A DNA stretch of 14,571 bases from CAYLQA01 sp964385695 (GCA_964385695.1 CAYLQA010000064.1:1-14571), one strand, 5' to 3'; positions 1 through 6,746 are shown, counted from the first letter of the stretch. Numbers and translations are program-made. The notes: generated by a model from the letters alone, not told the origin.

Positions 1-561
1 AATACCTATATGGTCGCATAGTTCCTCAATAACCGAAACGGGGTTCTCGCATAGATATTCATACTTAATAGTAAATATGGAATTGGCGATTAGCGACTCA
101 ACATAGCGCAAGTAATTCTCAGCAAACTTGTTGACGTCACCGCCCATTGATAGATATACGTCAATTGCGTTGCGAACAAGCGCAAAAGTGTGAAAGTCAA
201 ATATTTCTGTAAGATTTTCGATTATGCTCAATCGATAAGACGGTGAGTGGTTGTTAAACTCCGTTGGAAAGAAGTCCAAGAATGTCCAGTCCCGAATCAC
301 TAGCTGCTTGTCTGTTGTGTTGCAGTGCGCCTGAAGTTCAGCCACACATTCCTTGAAGCTGCTCCCGACAAGATGAATTCCGAACCAATTGCTCATCTGT
401 TGTTTTATCGCAATCTCTGGCTCTAGCATTTCAAATTTTGGTGAAACGCCACGCAACGTGTTTACTTCTGAAACCAAGACTATATTGGGTTCTGTAGAAA
501 GTATACGCGCCAAAAGTGTTCCGCCGGACCTGGCGAAATTGAGCATTAATATTGGTCTCAT
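1..561 (-). CDS. Sulfotransferase family protein, C-terminally cut by window edge
   Basis: The visible 187 codons encode the N-terminal part of a PAPS-dependent sulfotransferase, which moves a sulfuryl group from 3'-phosphoadenosine 5'-phosphosulfate to a hydroxyl or amine. The first strand-loop reads NFARSGGT (residues 8-15), matching the 5'-phosphosulfate-binding loop. FALVRNAIDVYLSM (residues 126-139) matches the 3'-phosphate-binding motif, with Arg130, Asp134 and Ser138 in the usual spacing. KYEYLCENP (166-174) matches the later conserved 'yEdL...P' segment. The ATG at 561 follows an AGGGAGA ribosome site at 567-573. The 3' end lies beyond position 1. In an EPS cluster it most likely sulfates a sugar of the polymer or a precursor, but the acceptor cannot be read from sequence. 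Base composition looks AT-richer than ugd and the exporter, as in wzx. Confidence 0.85.
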   Translation of the reverse strand, partial: MRPILMLNFARSGGTLLARILSTEPNIVLVSEVNTLRGVSPKFEMLEPEIAIKQQMSNWFGIHLVGSSFKECVAELQAHCNTTDKQLVIRDWTFLDFFPTEFNNHSPSYRLSIIENLTEIFDFHTFALVRNAIDVYLSMGGDVNKFAENYLRYVESLIANSIFTIKYEYLCENPVSVIEELCDHIGI

Positions 562-758
562 TGTGTTCTCCCTAAATCCGTGACGGCTTCTGCGGGCTGG
601 CCGGATTTCACATCTTTGAGAAAAAATTTACCGACTTGTGGCCTTTGCGGCTGCAAAAGTCCCCTCAGGGGATACCGATGTCGGTCGATCCTTGACAATC
701 TGATGAAAATTCTACCCAAAATGGCGCACTTCTCCTGCTCATGCTCTTTCCCGCATCG
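558..758 (-). pseudogene. Possible 3' tail of an unidentified gene, stop overlapping the sulfotransferase start
   Basis: After a TAA at 759-761 the minus strand stays open for 66 codons and ends in a TGA that overlaps the sulfotransferase ATG (ATGA). The C-terminus reads GKFFLKDVKSGQPAEAVTDL, then GRTQ. A stop-start overlap of this kind is typical of adjacent genes in an operon, so this may be the tail of a real upstream gene whose 5' part was lost to the mobile elements at 815-2545. No family is recognised and there is no good start codon (only TTG/CTG). The opposite-strand frame at 580-783 is less convincing. It could also simply be a chance open stretch. Confidence 0.3.
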
Positions 759-814
759 TTATTGTCCAGATCAATACTACTGATAAAAGACAGGGATAGA
801 CACGGGAAAACGCC

Positions 815-989
815 TCATATCCTGGACAGTGACGGCTGAAGCGCAGTTTTTAAACGGCGAGCGCTGCTCACCTTCTGAGGCAAACTGCTAAAGCGGTTTA
901 ATGCATAACCCGACCAGGGCCAGACCCAAATGGCTTGTGTAGAATTCGTCGTCAGATTGTTCAAAGATAAAACCTTTCATTGCTTTCAT
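815..989 (-). pseudogene. Decayed DDE transposase N-terminus (IS1380-like)
   Basis: A 33-codon frame begins at ATG 987-989 (or the ATG nine bases on) and reads MKAMKGFIFEQSDDEFYTSH, then LGLALVGLCIKPL and a TAG at 888-890. The pattern 'F...SDE..TSH.GLALVG' resembles the first residues of IS1380-type transposases. Shifting one base at about 902 gives a continuation, LNRFSSLPQKVSSARRLK and so on to TGA at 815-817, which also looks coding. This indicates a frameshifted, truncated relic. The rest of the transposase (over 1 kb) is absent. The family call comes from remembered motif shape, not a search. Confidence 0.4.
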
Positions 990-1013
990 CTGCCTAGTGA
1001 GTTTTTGCGACAG

Positions 1014-1035
1014 GTGAATATTGCAATATTTTCAC
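1014..1035. repeat. AT-rich palindrome AATATTGCAATATT with GTG/CAC flanks
   Basis: Positions 1017-1030 form a perfect 14-bp palindrome, AATATTGCAATATT. Short outer matches (GTG on the left, CAC on the right) extend it to 1014-1035. It lies 25 bp upstream of the transposase relic's start, so it may be part of that element's terminal or promoter region. It could equally be a binding site; no function is shown. Confidence 0.45.
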
Positions 1036-1058
1036 TTAAATATCAAGATGTTGAATAC

Positions 1059-1064
1059 TACCTA
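1059..1064. repeat. Left target-site duplication TACCTA of the insertion sequence
   Basis: The hexamer TACCTA immediately precedes the GTCAGCC terminus of the IS. It is repeated exactly at 2546-2551 after the other terminus. A perfect 6-bp flank at both ends fits a duplicated target and suggests a relatively undisturbed insertion. Confidence 0.75.
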
Positions 1065-1088
1065 GTCAGCCCTGAAGAATCCCTATTT

Positions 1089-2411
1089 TCAGGTTGAGTG
1101 CTTTAATATTTGATTTTTATTTCCCTTAAGAAGAGAAGACAAAATTGCGAAAATCAAATTTTGTACCTCCCGCATCCATTTCTTGAAGTTAAATGCGGCT
1201 GCTGCCATCATCAAGTTGATTTGATCACCCACTTGTCCCTTGAGATAATTACGGACAAGGCGATAATCTGATTTAAGATGCCCAATAACCGGTTCAATTC
1301 CAGCACGTCTGCGGAAACGTTTCCTTGCTTTCTGTTTTTGGTACGCAGTCGCTCTTTTGCCTGGCGGTTTAGGAATTAATATCCGGGTCTCACCTACTTT
1401 ACTTTTACCACGGTATCCCCGGTCGCAGATTGCAACCTCAGGACATCTTCCTCTCAATTCTGACGTCTGACTGATCGCTTCAATCAGTGTTTTGCTGTCA
1501 TGCACATTTTTGCCATGGCTTACTGCGCCCACAACGATTCCACTGTTCTTAGTCACCACCACGGAAGCCTTGGCTCCAAACTCATATTTCTTGTGCTCCT
1601 TGCCCTTGCTCATACAATAAACGTCCGGCTCGTGGAGACTGTAAATCTTGTTTTTACTGTTCTTTTGTTGCGCAAGAACCTGCTCGAAAATCTTGATCTC
1701 AGGCAGATGCTTGCCAAGCCTGTCGGCCGGGAGTTTTCACTGTAAATCACGGACAAGACGACCGGCAATTGTCTTCAGTTTACGGGTTGCCCGAATGGCC
1801 TTTTTCCGGTTCTTGGGATGTTTCCTGAAACGTTGGTCCTTGATCAAGCCCTTAATGACCCGGCGATACGTCTGACGAAGCTTGACACCTTCCTTTTCGG
1901 CTATACCAACACAATGTGCCGCGATTTTCTTGTAGATTTTTGAATCTGTCGGAAAGGTAATATTCTTTTCCTGAACGGTCGTATCAATCAGAACCTCGGC
2001 CTCCATTGCCTTGGCGCCGTGCAGCTCAATTGAAGCCTGGAAAATCTTCTCAATACCTTCCGAGCCTATGCGGCGACGGAAGTACACCAGGTCGGTGGGG
2101 TGGCAGGGCATCTCCCACTGGAAGAAGACTTCACCGCAAAAAAACTGGTAATAACCATTCTCAACCCAACGTTCCACTACAGCTTCATCCGAAAGGTTGC
2201 GCAGTTGCTTTAAGGTAAGCAGGCCAACCATCAAACGAATCGGTTGAGCTGGCCTCCCTTTGTTGGAATATAGGCCTGCAAACTCCTGTTCAATAACGTC
2301 CCAGGGAATCCTTTCGGCAAGTCGATACAAAGGATTCTTGGGGTTGAGTTGATCAACAAGGCGCTGCTTGTACAAATTCAATTGCTCCTGACCAGGGCTT
2401 TTTCCTTTCAT
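1089..2411 (-). pseudogene. IS5/IS1182-type DDE transposase interrupted by an in-frame TGA
   Basis: One continuous reading frame covers the element but is broken by a single TGA at 1737-1739. The N-terminal piece has the DUF772-type region, with GRPAQPIRLMVGLLTLKQL and YFRRRIGSEGIEKIF, and the first catalytic Asp in VLIDTTVQEKN. The C-terminal piece, in exactly the same frame, carries the second Asp in AICDRGYRGKSK and the Glu in RRAGIEPVIGHLK. The codon before the stop is CAG and the codon after is AAA, so a CGA-to-TGA change in an Arg-Lys stretch is a simple explanation. The likely start is the ATG at 2409-2411, because a GAGG ribosome site lies six bases upstream. A TTG at 2421-2423 is possible but lies inside the upstream hairpin. 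Without readthrough it yields two fragments, each lacking part of the DDE triad. Confidence 0.85.
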
Positions 2412-2413
2412 TT

Positions 2414-2457
2414 TAGACCTCAAAACCGTGTAAAAAATTGCAAGGTTTTGAGGTCTA
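2414..2457 (-). promoter_or_regulatory. 14-bp hairpin sequestering the transposase ribosome site
   Basis: TAGACCTCAAAACC (2414-2427) and its exact complement GGTTTTGAGGTCTA (2444-2457) enclose a 16-base loop. In the transposase mRNA the 3' arm contains the GAGG ribosome site, and the ATG begins two bases after the stem. Structures like this in other insertion sequences block translation of transcripts that enter from outside, since those include both arms. That role is inferred here from position only. Confidence 0.7.
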
Positions 2458-2545
2458 ATAATACCATTTCTTGCATTTCCTCTAAAGAAAAACCTGTCTT
2501 CTTTTTATATTATTTCAATATGTTACCGTGTTTTTCATGGTTGAC

Positions 2546-2551
2546 TACCTA
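2546..2551. repeat. Right target-site duplication TACCTA of the insertion sequence
   Basis: This is the second copy of the 6-bp flank, directly after the GGTTGAC terminus of the IS. It matches 1059-1064 exactly. Confidence 0.75.
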
Positions 2552-2612
2552 AAGCGCAATTTGCGGTAGTATTGTCACTGGTTAAGGTTCTCTTTATTCT
2601 TTGTTCAAGTAT

Positions 2613-4097
2613 CTATTCTGCCGTACGGTTGTGCCACATCCCTCTTACAAATTTGATGTTAGGTAGTAAAAGCAACAAAAAAATCGTCGCAACGCATGCG
2701 GCCGCAATCAATGCCCCCCTCCCCCAAGAACTAGCAATTATATGTGTATGGAGTATCGCTGCCAAGATATACAATCCCGCGCACAGGGTGAATGACTTTA
2801 TATAAACGCGTGATGGGATAGGAATAGAAATCTTGTTATGAAGAGCTAAGCCAAAGAAGATCAGTGTTGCCAAGCTGACCACCGCCAATGAGAGCGGCGC
2901 ACCAGATACCCCAAACCAACCTAGTAGTAACAGTACGAGGATAATCTTAACAATTCCTTCCAAAATAACGATACGTGAAGTCAATCTAAATTCGCCAAGG
3001 CCATTGAGCAAATTCAAAACCATATTGCGAAGGCTGTTGAGCAAGTAAGCCAGGCCAATCAACATAACTACTTGTTGGTCCAGTACAAATATGTCGCCAA
3101 CCCAAAGTTTAATGAAACTACTGTTTAGAGCCACATACGCAACATAACCTGTCGAGCTAATAAAGAAACTTATGACAAGTAGTTTAGCGGCTATCCAGCC
3201 AGTCCTTTTCTCATCGCCAGCTCCAGCAAGATGAGAAAACGAACCAAACATTGACGAAATAATTATTGAAACTAATTGAAAAACTACGTCTGCAGCCCTT
3301 CTAGTTATCATGTAGGCTGCTGTTGCCTCAGGACGAAAGAAAAACGAAATGAATAGCGGGTCAGCGTCTCGCGACAGGGCATTCCCCAACCTAGCCAGAA
3401 ACAGCATTCCGCCAACATTGAAGTATTCTTTAATTTGCTCAAGACTCAAACGAAAATTTGAACCCAGCTCGCGATATAGTGACAAACTTTTAATTGCCCC
3501 GAACAATAGAGCAATTCCCTCACTAATCAACAGACCCACTGGAATTGCCCATAGTCCGGCGTCCTCAAACAGTAGGCTAAGCGTTACTACCAAGCCAGTT
3601 ACACGAGCACTCGCTACGGTTAGTACCATATATGTCGGACGCAGCAGCGCATTTGCAAAAGATCTCAGGCAGTCATTAACAAATGCAATTGCGGTAGCAA
3701 GTAAAGCAAGCTGAAAACATCCTCTGAGTAACCTTTTGTCCGCCCCCATTCCTGTTAACAGATGATCCAAGTTAAGGGAAATCAGCAGGCCAAGTCCGGT
3801 AAGAATTGCGACAAGTATTAGATACACTGCTAGGCCATTTTTGAAGCTACTTCCTGCTCCTTGTAAATCCTGCCGTCCATAAGCCTGAGCAACGCGTTGT
3901 GTCAATAGATTTCCTACGCCGAAATTCAATACTCCCAGCATAATAAGAATCCCCCCTGACGAAAGCCAAAGCCCATATAGATGCAATCCGATAAAGTGAA
4001 CGTACAAGGGAACCAATAGTAATGCCTGTACAATCTGAATCCCAGTATTGAAATAGCCACCTATGACTAAGATTATTGTACTTCGTTTGCGACTCAT
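2613..4097 (-). CDS. wzx: Wzx-type flippase / polysaccharide translocase (MVF/MATE-like)
   Basis: This encodes a roughly 494-residue polytopic inner-membrane protein. Hydrophobic segments run throughout, beginning with STIILVIGGYFNTGIQIVQA and ending near GALIAAACVATIFLLLLLP. The size, the 12-14 predicted membrane spans and the N-terminal pattern (short basic start, then a membrane helix leading to 'LVPLYVHFIGLHLYGLW') match Wzx/PST-type flippases. These flip undecaprenyl-linked repeat units across the inner membrane for Wzy-dependent assembly. Two starts are possible. ATG 4097 follows GCAGGCGAACCA, a fair AGG-type ribosome site. ATG 4139 would add 14 hydrophilic residues but has no clear site. 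The neighbouring wzz supports the pathway. The next gene downstream on this strand has been replaced by an insertion sequence. Substrate specificity cannot be inferred. Confidence 0.85.
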   Translation of the reverse strand: MSRKRSTIILVIGGYFNTGIQIVQALLLVPLYVHFIGLHLYGLWLSSGGILIMLGVLNFGVGNLLTQRVAQAYGRQDLQGAGSSFKNGLAVYLILVAILTGLGLLISLNLDHLLTGMGADKRLLRGCFQLALLATAIAFVNDCLRSFANALLRPTYMVLTVASARVTGLVVTLSLLFEDAGLWAIPVGLLISEGIALLFGAIKSLSLYRELGSNFRLSLEQIKEYFNVGGMLFLARLGNALSRDADPLFISFFFRPEATAAYMITRRAADVVFQLVSIIISSMFGSFSHLAGAGDEKRTGWIAAKLLVISFFISSTGYVAYVALNSSFIKLWVGDIFVLDQQVVMLIGLAYLLNSLRNMVLNLLNGLGEFRLTSRIVILEGIVKIILVLLLLGWFGVSGAPLSLAVVSLATLIFFGLALHNKISIPIPSRVYIKSFTLCAGLYILAAILHTHIIASSWGRGALIAAACVATIFLLLLLPNIKFVRGMWHNRTAE

Positions 4098-4183
4098 TGG
4101 TTCGCCTGCTTTCGAACCATCTACCTTCTGGGATTTCATCTAGAAGCCATCTTAAAATTCTTAATTAGCAACAGCCTGCTAAG

Positions 4184-4260
4184 GTCAAGTCTTGAAAAAT
4201 TACATTTTGAACTATGTTTCCCACAAGGATAGGCTCCCCTCGCTACTTTTTTACCAGCAG
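4184..4260 (-). repeat. Dispersed ~80-bp repeat, copy A
   Basis: This 77-bp stretch matches 4506-4585 in the same orientation at about 84% identity by hand alignment, with a 3-base gap. Shared landmarks on the minus strand are CTGCTGG, CGAGGGG, TATCCTTG, GGGAAAC and TTTTTCAAGAC. It lies just downstream of the truncated MarR-type gene. The pair probably represents a dispersed, non-coding or relic repeat rather than two genes. Confidence 0.8.
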
Positions 4261-4286
4261 GCAACAAAATTCAACCGGGACGCCCC

Positions 4287-4496
4287 TCAAAGGGTTAACC
4301 GGTCTTCGTGATCAGCTAAGCCGTTTTTTCGCAGTTCCTGCTTTAGCTCCTGGATATCACGGCCAAACCGGTCATATTCTACCACTTTTCGTTTGAGAAA
4401 ACGCGCGGTCAAACGGACCTTGGCCTCAATGCCGGCAGGTGTGAGCAGGTAGGCATACTGCTGTTTATTGGAGTTCTTGCGAAAGCTACCACACAA
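4287..4496 (-). pseudogene. EPS-associated MarR-type regulator, N-terminal half missing
   Basis: Residues from SFRKNSNKQQYAYLLTPAGI to the Arg/Lys-Glu-rich end match the C-terminal half (wing, then linker helix RLTARFLKRKVVEYDR) of the MarR-family regulators found in EPS gene clusters. Those proteins are normally about 110-120 residues. The recognition-helix region that should precede this segment is absent. Upstream sequence instead joins an 80-bp dispersed repeat within some 10-20 bases. The best remaining start is a TTG at 4494-4496, giving 69 residues without the helix-turn-helix core. It is therefore probably inactive. Its position after wzz suggests the intact version once regulated this cluster. 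Confidence 0.7.
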
Positions 4497-4505
4497 GAAA
4501 ACTGA

Positions 4506-4585
4506 GTCAGGTCTTGAAAAATCACATCCTGAACAAAGTTTCCCTCAAGGATAAGCTTCCCCCCTCGTCACTTCTTTTCCAGCAG
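4506..4585 (-). repeat. Dispersed ~80-bp repeat, copy B
   Basis: This is the partner of 4184-4260. It starts two bases after the wzz stop codon and ends near the truncation point of the MarR-type fragment. The two copies thus bracket that fragment as direct repeats about 320 bp apart. Confidence 0.8.
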
Positions 4586-4587
4586 CA

Positions 4588-5577
4588 TTAATGCTCTACC
4601 TGGTCGCTTTTCGTCCTTAGACTTTCATCTCTGTTTTTTATCGCCCGCTGCAAAAAAACCAGAAAGACGGCCAAAAAACAGGAAGTGACCATGGTGAGGG
4701 CACAGATCCTAGAGCGCTTGGGCTTGAACTTATTTTCCGGAACAAAGGGGGTATCCAAAACTTTAAAACGGACCAACTCTTTGGCCTCTGTTATCTTGGC
4801 CAACTCCAACTGTTTCCGCAGCTCGGTATAAACGGTTTGCGCTGCCAAGCGTTCGCGCTGGATGGTGGCCAGGTTGAGATCCTTATGCGGTAGCTGCTGC
4901 TCCCAGTGTTCCAGGTCTTTGGTGGCCTGCTTGAGTTGGTTCTCAACAAATTCCCTTTCTCGCTGGGCATCGGACTCATACTCATTATCGAGATAATATT
5001 GCAACTCAGCAATCACCCGCTCAAGCATCTTGGACGCAAAAGCAGGATCCCCATCCACCCAAGAGGCGGTTATCAGGTTGGTCTTTTTATCCTGAGAAAC
5101 ACTATATGCCCCACCAATGAGGTTGCCTTGCAAGGCTTTCACCACTGTGGGGTACTCACTTGTTTTCCACACTTTCTTTTCGGCATCCCAGAGATCAGGG
5201 TAAAATCTGGCCAACAGTTCATACTTCTCAATAAGACGCTGTTGAAGATTACGACTTTGTAAAAAGGTAAGGATTTGATCACTTTTGCCGGCGCCAGGCA
5301 GACTGATGGGGATGGGCAGACTGCCGAGTCCTCCGCCATCGGTTTCCGTGGGCAGGAGAACGACATCAGATTTGTAGGTGACCGGCAGAACGAACAGGGT
5401 TACATATACCGCGACAAGGGTTGCCGCCAGGGTGAAACCGGCAATAAAAAACTTGGCGTTCCAGATCACCCCCCAAAGTTGGAGAAGATCAATTTCATCC
5501 TCTTCCGGTTGCATCATGCCGGGATACGCTGGTACGTATACGATTTCTTTTTGTTCTGGTTTATTTTCTGTTGTCAT
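4588..5577 (-). CDS. wzz: Chain-length determinant protein (Wzz / polysaccharide co-polymerase)
   Basis: This 329-residue inner-membrane protein has the Wzz architecture. A cytoplasmic N-terminus leads into EDEIDLLQLWGVIWNAK, the usual lead-in to TM1 (about 42-64). A periplasmic domain follows, with a helical stretch at about 210-270 (YESDAQREREFVENQL onward) likely to form a coiled coil. A proline-containing motif, DTPFVPENKFKPKRS, sits directly before TM2 (about 288-309). No cytoplasmic kinase domain is fused, so it resembles PCP-1 or the membrane half of a PCP-2a system. It would set the modal length of polymers made by the Wzx/Wzy route. Start ATG 5577 has no obvious ribosome site. The stop is followed two bases later by a dispersed repeat. 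Upstream lie a REP-like palindrome and a broken four-helix gene rather than another EPS gene. Confidence 0.9.
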   Translation of the reverse strand: MTTENKPEQKEIVYVPAYPGMMQPEEDEIDLLQLWGVIWNAKFFIAGFTLAATLVAVYVTLFVLPVTYKSDVVLLPTETDGGGLGSLPIPISLPGAGKSDQILTFLQSRNLQQRLIEKYELLARFYPDLWDAEKKVWKTSEYPTVVKALQGNLIGGAYSVSQDKKTNLITASWVDGDPAFASKMLERVIAELQYYLDNEYESDAQREREFVENQLKQATKDLEHWEQQLPHKDLNLATIQRERLAAQTVYTELRKQLELAKITEAKELVRFKVLDTPFVPENKFKPKRSRICALTMVTSCFLAVFLVFLQRAIKNRDESLRTKSDQVEH

Positions 5578-5610
5578 TGTGTAATTGATTTATTGAGTGT
5601 TTACGGATTG

Positions 5611-5650
5611 CATGCTGAGACTGCCGCGTCGCGATCCTCCTCGCAGTGAC
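5611..5650 (-). repeat. REP-like palindromic unit in the wzz leader
   Basis: On the minus strand it reads GTCACTGCGAGGAGGATCGC followed by GACGCGGCAGTCTCAGCATG. This resembles a widespread intergenic palindrome whose copies start like TCATTGCGAGGAG and end like GCAATCTC. ACTGC and GCAGT can pair at the ends. It lies 34 bp upstream of the wzz start, so a transcript from further upstream would carry it in its leader. Identification is from memory of the pattern and this copy is diverged. Confidence 0.55.
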
Positions 5651-5663
5651 AGGGGAAAGGGGA

Positions 5664-5691
5664 CATGGTGCATGATGCATGGTTCATGGTA
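5664..5691. repeat. Tandem heptamer array, CATGRTK x4
   Basis: Four consecutive 7-bp units: CATGGTG, CATGATG, CATGGTT, CATGGTA. On the other strand the units read ACCATGN, similar to the ACCTTGN units at 5910-5944, which lie on the opposite side of the broken four-helix gene and in inverted orientation. Confidence 0.75.
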
Positions 5692-5704
5692 AAAGGGCAC
5701 AAGT

Positions 5705-5887
5705 TCAGTTTCTGGAGCGGATGCTGCGAGTTAGGCCGTGGAGCATTTTTGAGATTGTTTCCGCTTCTTTGATCCAATGTCCACCTTGTTCTTTATCAAT
5801 ATAGCCTATATCCATACCAATATAAAGCTGGCTTCTGAGTTCCCCAGCTGAGCCTTTTGCGTAATTTAGAAAATTGGCGATCTCATG
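5705..5887 (-). pseudogene. Four-helix-bundle (S23/IVP-like) protein, C-terminal half only
   Basis: Sixty codons remain open from just after a TGA (5888-5890) to TGA 5705-5707. They read EIANFLNYAKGSAGELRSQL, then YIGMDIGYIDKE and SKMLHGLTRSIRSRN. This is the distinctive second half of the four-helix-bundle family (TIGR02436, the 23S rRNA intervening-sequence protein family): 'FL.YAKGSaGELrsQL..g.diGyi' followed by 'is.ML.gLirsi'. The first two helices are missing, so it is a relic. It is not closely alike to the intact homologue at 9177-9587, so it is probably a separate arrival. It is flanked by heptamer arrays at 5664-5691 and 5910-5944. Confidence 0.75.
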
Positions 5888-5909
5888 TCATGGGATTGCT
5901 TCTCCTTCC

Positions 5910-5944
5910 CCTTGCCACTTAAACCTTGCACCTTGTTTCTTGCT
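5910..5944. repeat. Degenerate tandem heptamer array, CCTTGNN type
   Basis: Five 7-bp registers: CCTTGCC, ACTTAAA, CCTTGCA, CCTTGTT, TCTTGCT. The array ends two bases before the hepT stop codon, so it marks the boundary between the toxin-antitoxin pair and the broken four-helix gene. Confidence 0.6.
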
Positions 5945-5946
5945 TA

Positions 5947-6354
5947 TCAAAAAACAGCTTCCATTTGTAACAAAAAATCTTCAACCGAATCAAGATCGTT
6001 GAGGATTTCCTCACAAATTACTTTTGCGTCCACATCCTCATAATCATGGGCTAAGAAATTCCGAAAACCTGCAATCTTTGCAAAAGAATAAGCAAAACCA
6101 GGCTCAAGTAATTGAGCCTCCCCAAGGATATCAAAAGCCTCATGGTATGATTGCGGTGGCCGTAATTTTTTCTGCCGGATCACAATCTCAGCTAAGGCGA
6201 TACAGCTATCCGACATGAGATAGAGGTAATGAAGAAGCGCTCCTCGATAAACTGGATCCGCAACAAATTGCTTTTGGCAGTCTGGCTTGAGCTGATTTAT
6301 CAATACCAGATACTCTCGAATTCGCCCAATCTTTTGCAGGAATCGTTCTTTCAT
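5947..6354 (-). CDS. hepT: HepT-like HEPN RNase toxin (type VII TA)
   Basis: A 135-residue all-helical protein of the HEPN/DUF86 type. The motif RNFLAHDY gives Arg98, His103 and Tyr105, an exact Rx4HxY. In characterised HepT proteins Arg and His form the RNase active site, and the Tyr is the residue AMP-modified by MntA. Its ATG overlaps the mntA stop (ATGA), so the two are translationally coupled, with the antitoxin first as usual. The products would act in the cytoplasm, HepT as a dimeric ribonuclease silenced by MntA. The pair sits inside an EPS operon but has no obvious metabolic link to it. Both key motifs are intact, so the system is probably functional or only recently silenced. Confidence 0.88.
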   Translation of the reverse strand: MKERFLQKIGRIREYLVLINQLKPDCQKQFVADPVYRGALLHYLYLMSDSCIALAEIVIRQKKLRPPQSYHEAFDILGEAQLLEPGFAYSFAKIAGFRNFLAHDYEDVDAKVICEEILNDLDSVEDFLLQMEAVF

Positions 6355-6746
6355 ACACCCATCAGCCGAGAGCGCTGTTCCTTAAAGTCAATTGCCCGGT
6401 GAAGCAACTGCGCTTCAAACTCTATCCGCATGGCAGAATCTTTTTCCCAAACAACTTGGCCTGTTGTGATAATTTCTTCAAGGAGCAGCAAATTTTTTGA
6501 TGAATTCATGACTACAAGGTCCACATCGTTCCTTGCAAGCACCCTGCAACAGTCCCCATGCAACATCAATTTACTTTGAAAGGAAAATCGTTCAGGATCC
6601 TCAACATACACAGCCAGATCTACATCGCTCAGTGATGTACTGTCGCCCTCAGCAATGGAACCGAACAGATAGACAGCCTTAAGTTCCTGCTGATATTTTT
6701 TCAGTACAGGCTGAAGCCTATGCTTGATTTTGTCTATGGTTGGCAT
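6351..6746 (-). CDS. mntA: MntA-like minimal nucleotidyltransferase antitoxin (type VII TA)
   Basis: A 131-residue nucleotidyltransferase. LFGSIAEGDSTSLSDVDLAV contains the exact GSx10DxD signature (Gly29-Ser30, Asp41, Asp43). NDVDLVVM supplies the third carboxylate at about Asp76. In known pairs this enzyme transfers AMP from ATP to a tyrosine of HepT and so blocks the toxin. The start chosen is ATG 6746, because the MPTIDKIKHRLQPVLKKY lead matches the usual short helix before the GS motif. A TTG at 6800 or GTG at 6776 would extend it by 8-18 residues. None of the starts has a strong ribosome site. A plausible promoter lies at 6865-6893, giving a leader of about 110 bases. The gene overlaps hepT by four bases. 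Confidence 0.87.
   Translation of the reverse strand: MPTIDKIKHRLQPVLKKYQQELKAVYLFGSIAEGDSTSLSDVDLAVYVEDPERFSFQSKLMLHGDCCRVLARNDVDLVVMNSSKNLLLLEEIITTGQVVWEKDSAMRIEFEAQLLHRAIDFKEQRSRLMGV

Larger units (their letters stand above)
1065..2545 (-). mobile_element. Insertion sequence, IS5/IS1182-like, 1481 bp, complete ends
   Basis: The left end reads inward GTCAGCCCTGAAGAA and the right end reads inward GTCAACCATGAAAAA, an imperfect terminal inverted repeat matching 12 of 15 positions. Both ends abut the direct repeat TACCTA. The interior is filled by one transposase frame transcribed leftward, preceded by a large hairpin over its ribosome site. Length, an N-terminal DUF772-like region and a DDE domain containing 'CDRGYRG' and 'RAGIEPVIGHLK' fit the IS5/IS1182 supergroup. 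Exact family needs an ISfinder comparison. The element appears structurally whole but its transposase carries a nonsense codon. Confidence 0.8.

Noticed and set aside
580..783. Plus-strand 67-residue reading frame, Cys-rich
   Set aside because: It has no recognisable family and no ribosome site, and it overlaps the minus-strand open stretch whose stop couples to the sulfotransferase.
1737..1739. In-frame TGA in the transposase read as selenocysteine
   Set aside because: No transposase of this type uses selenocysteine, the neighbouring residues suggest an Arg position, and no SECIS-like hairpin was evident just downstream.
3349..3714. Plus-strand 121-residue frame antisense to wzx
   Set aside because: The opposing wzx frame encodes a clear multi-span membrane protein; the antisense frame is Ser/Arg-rich with no family features.
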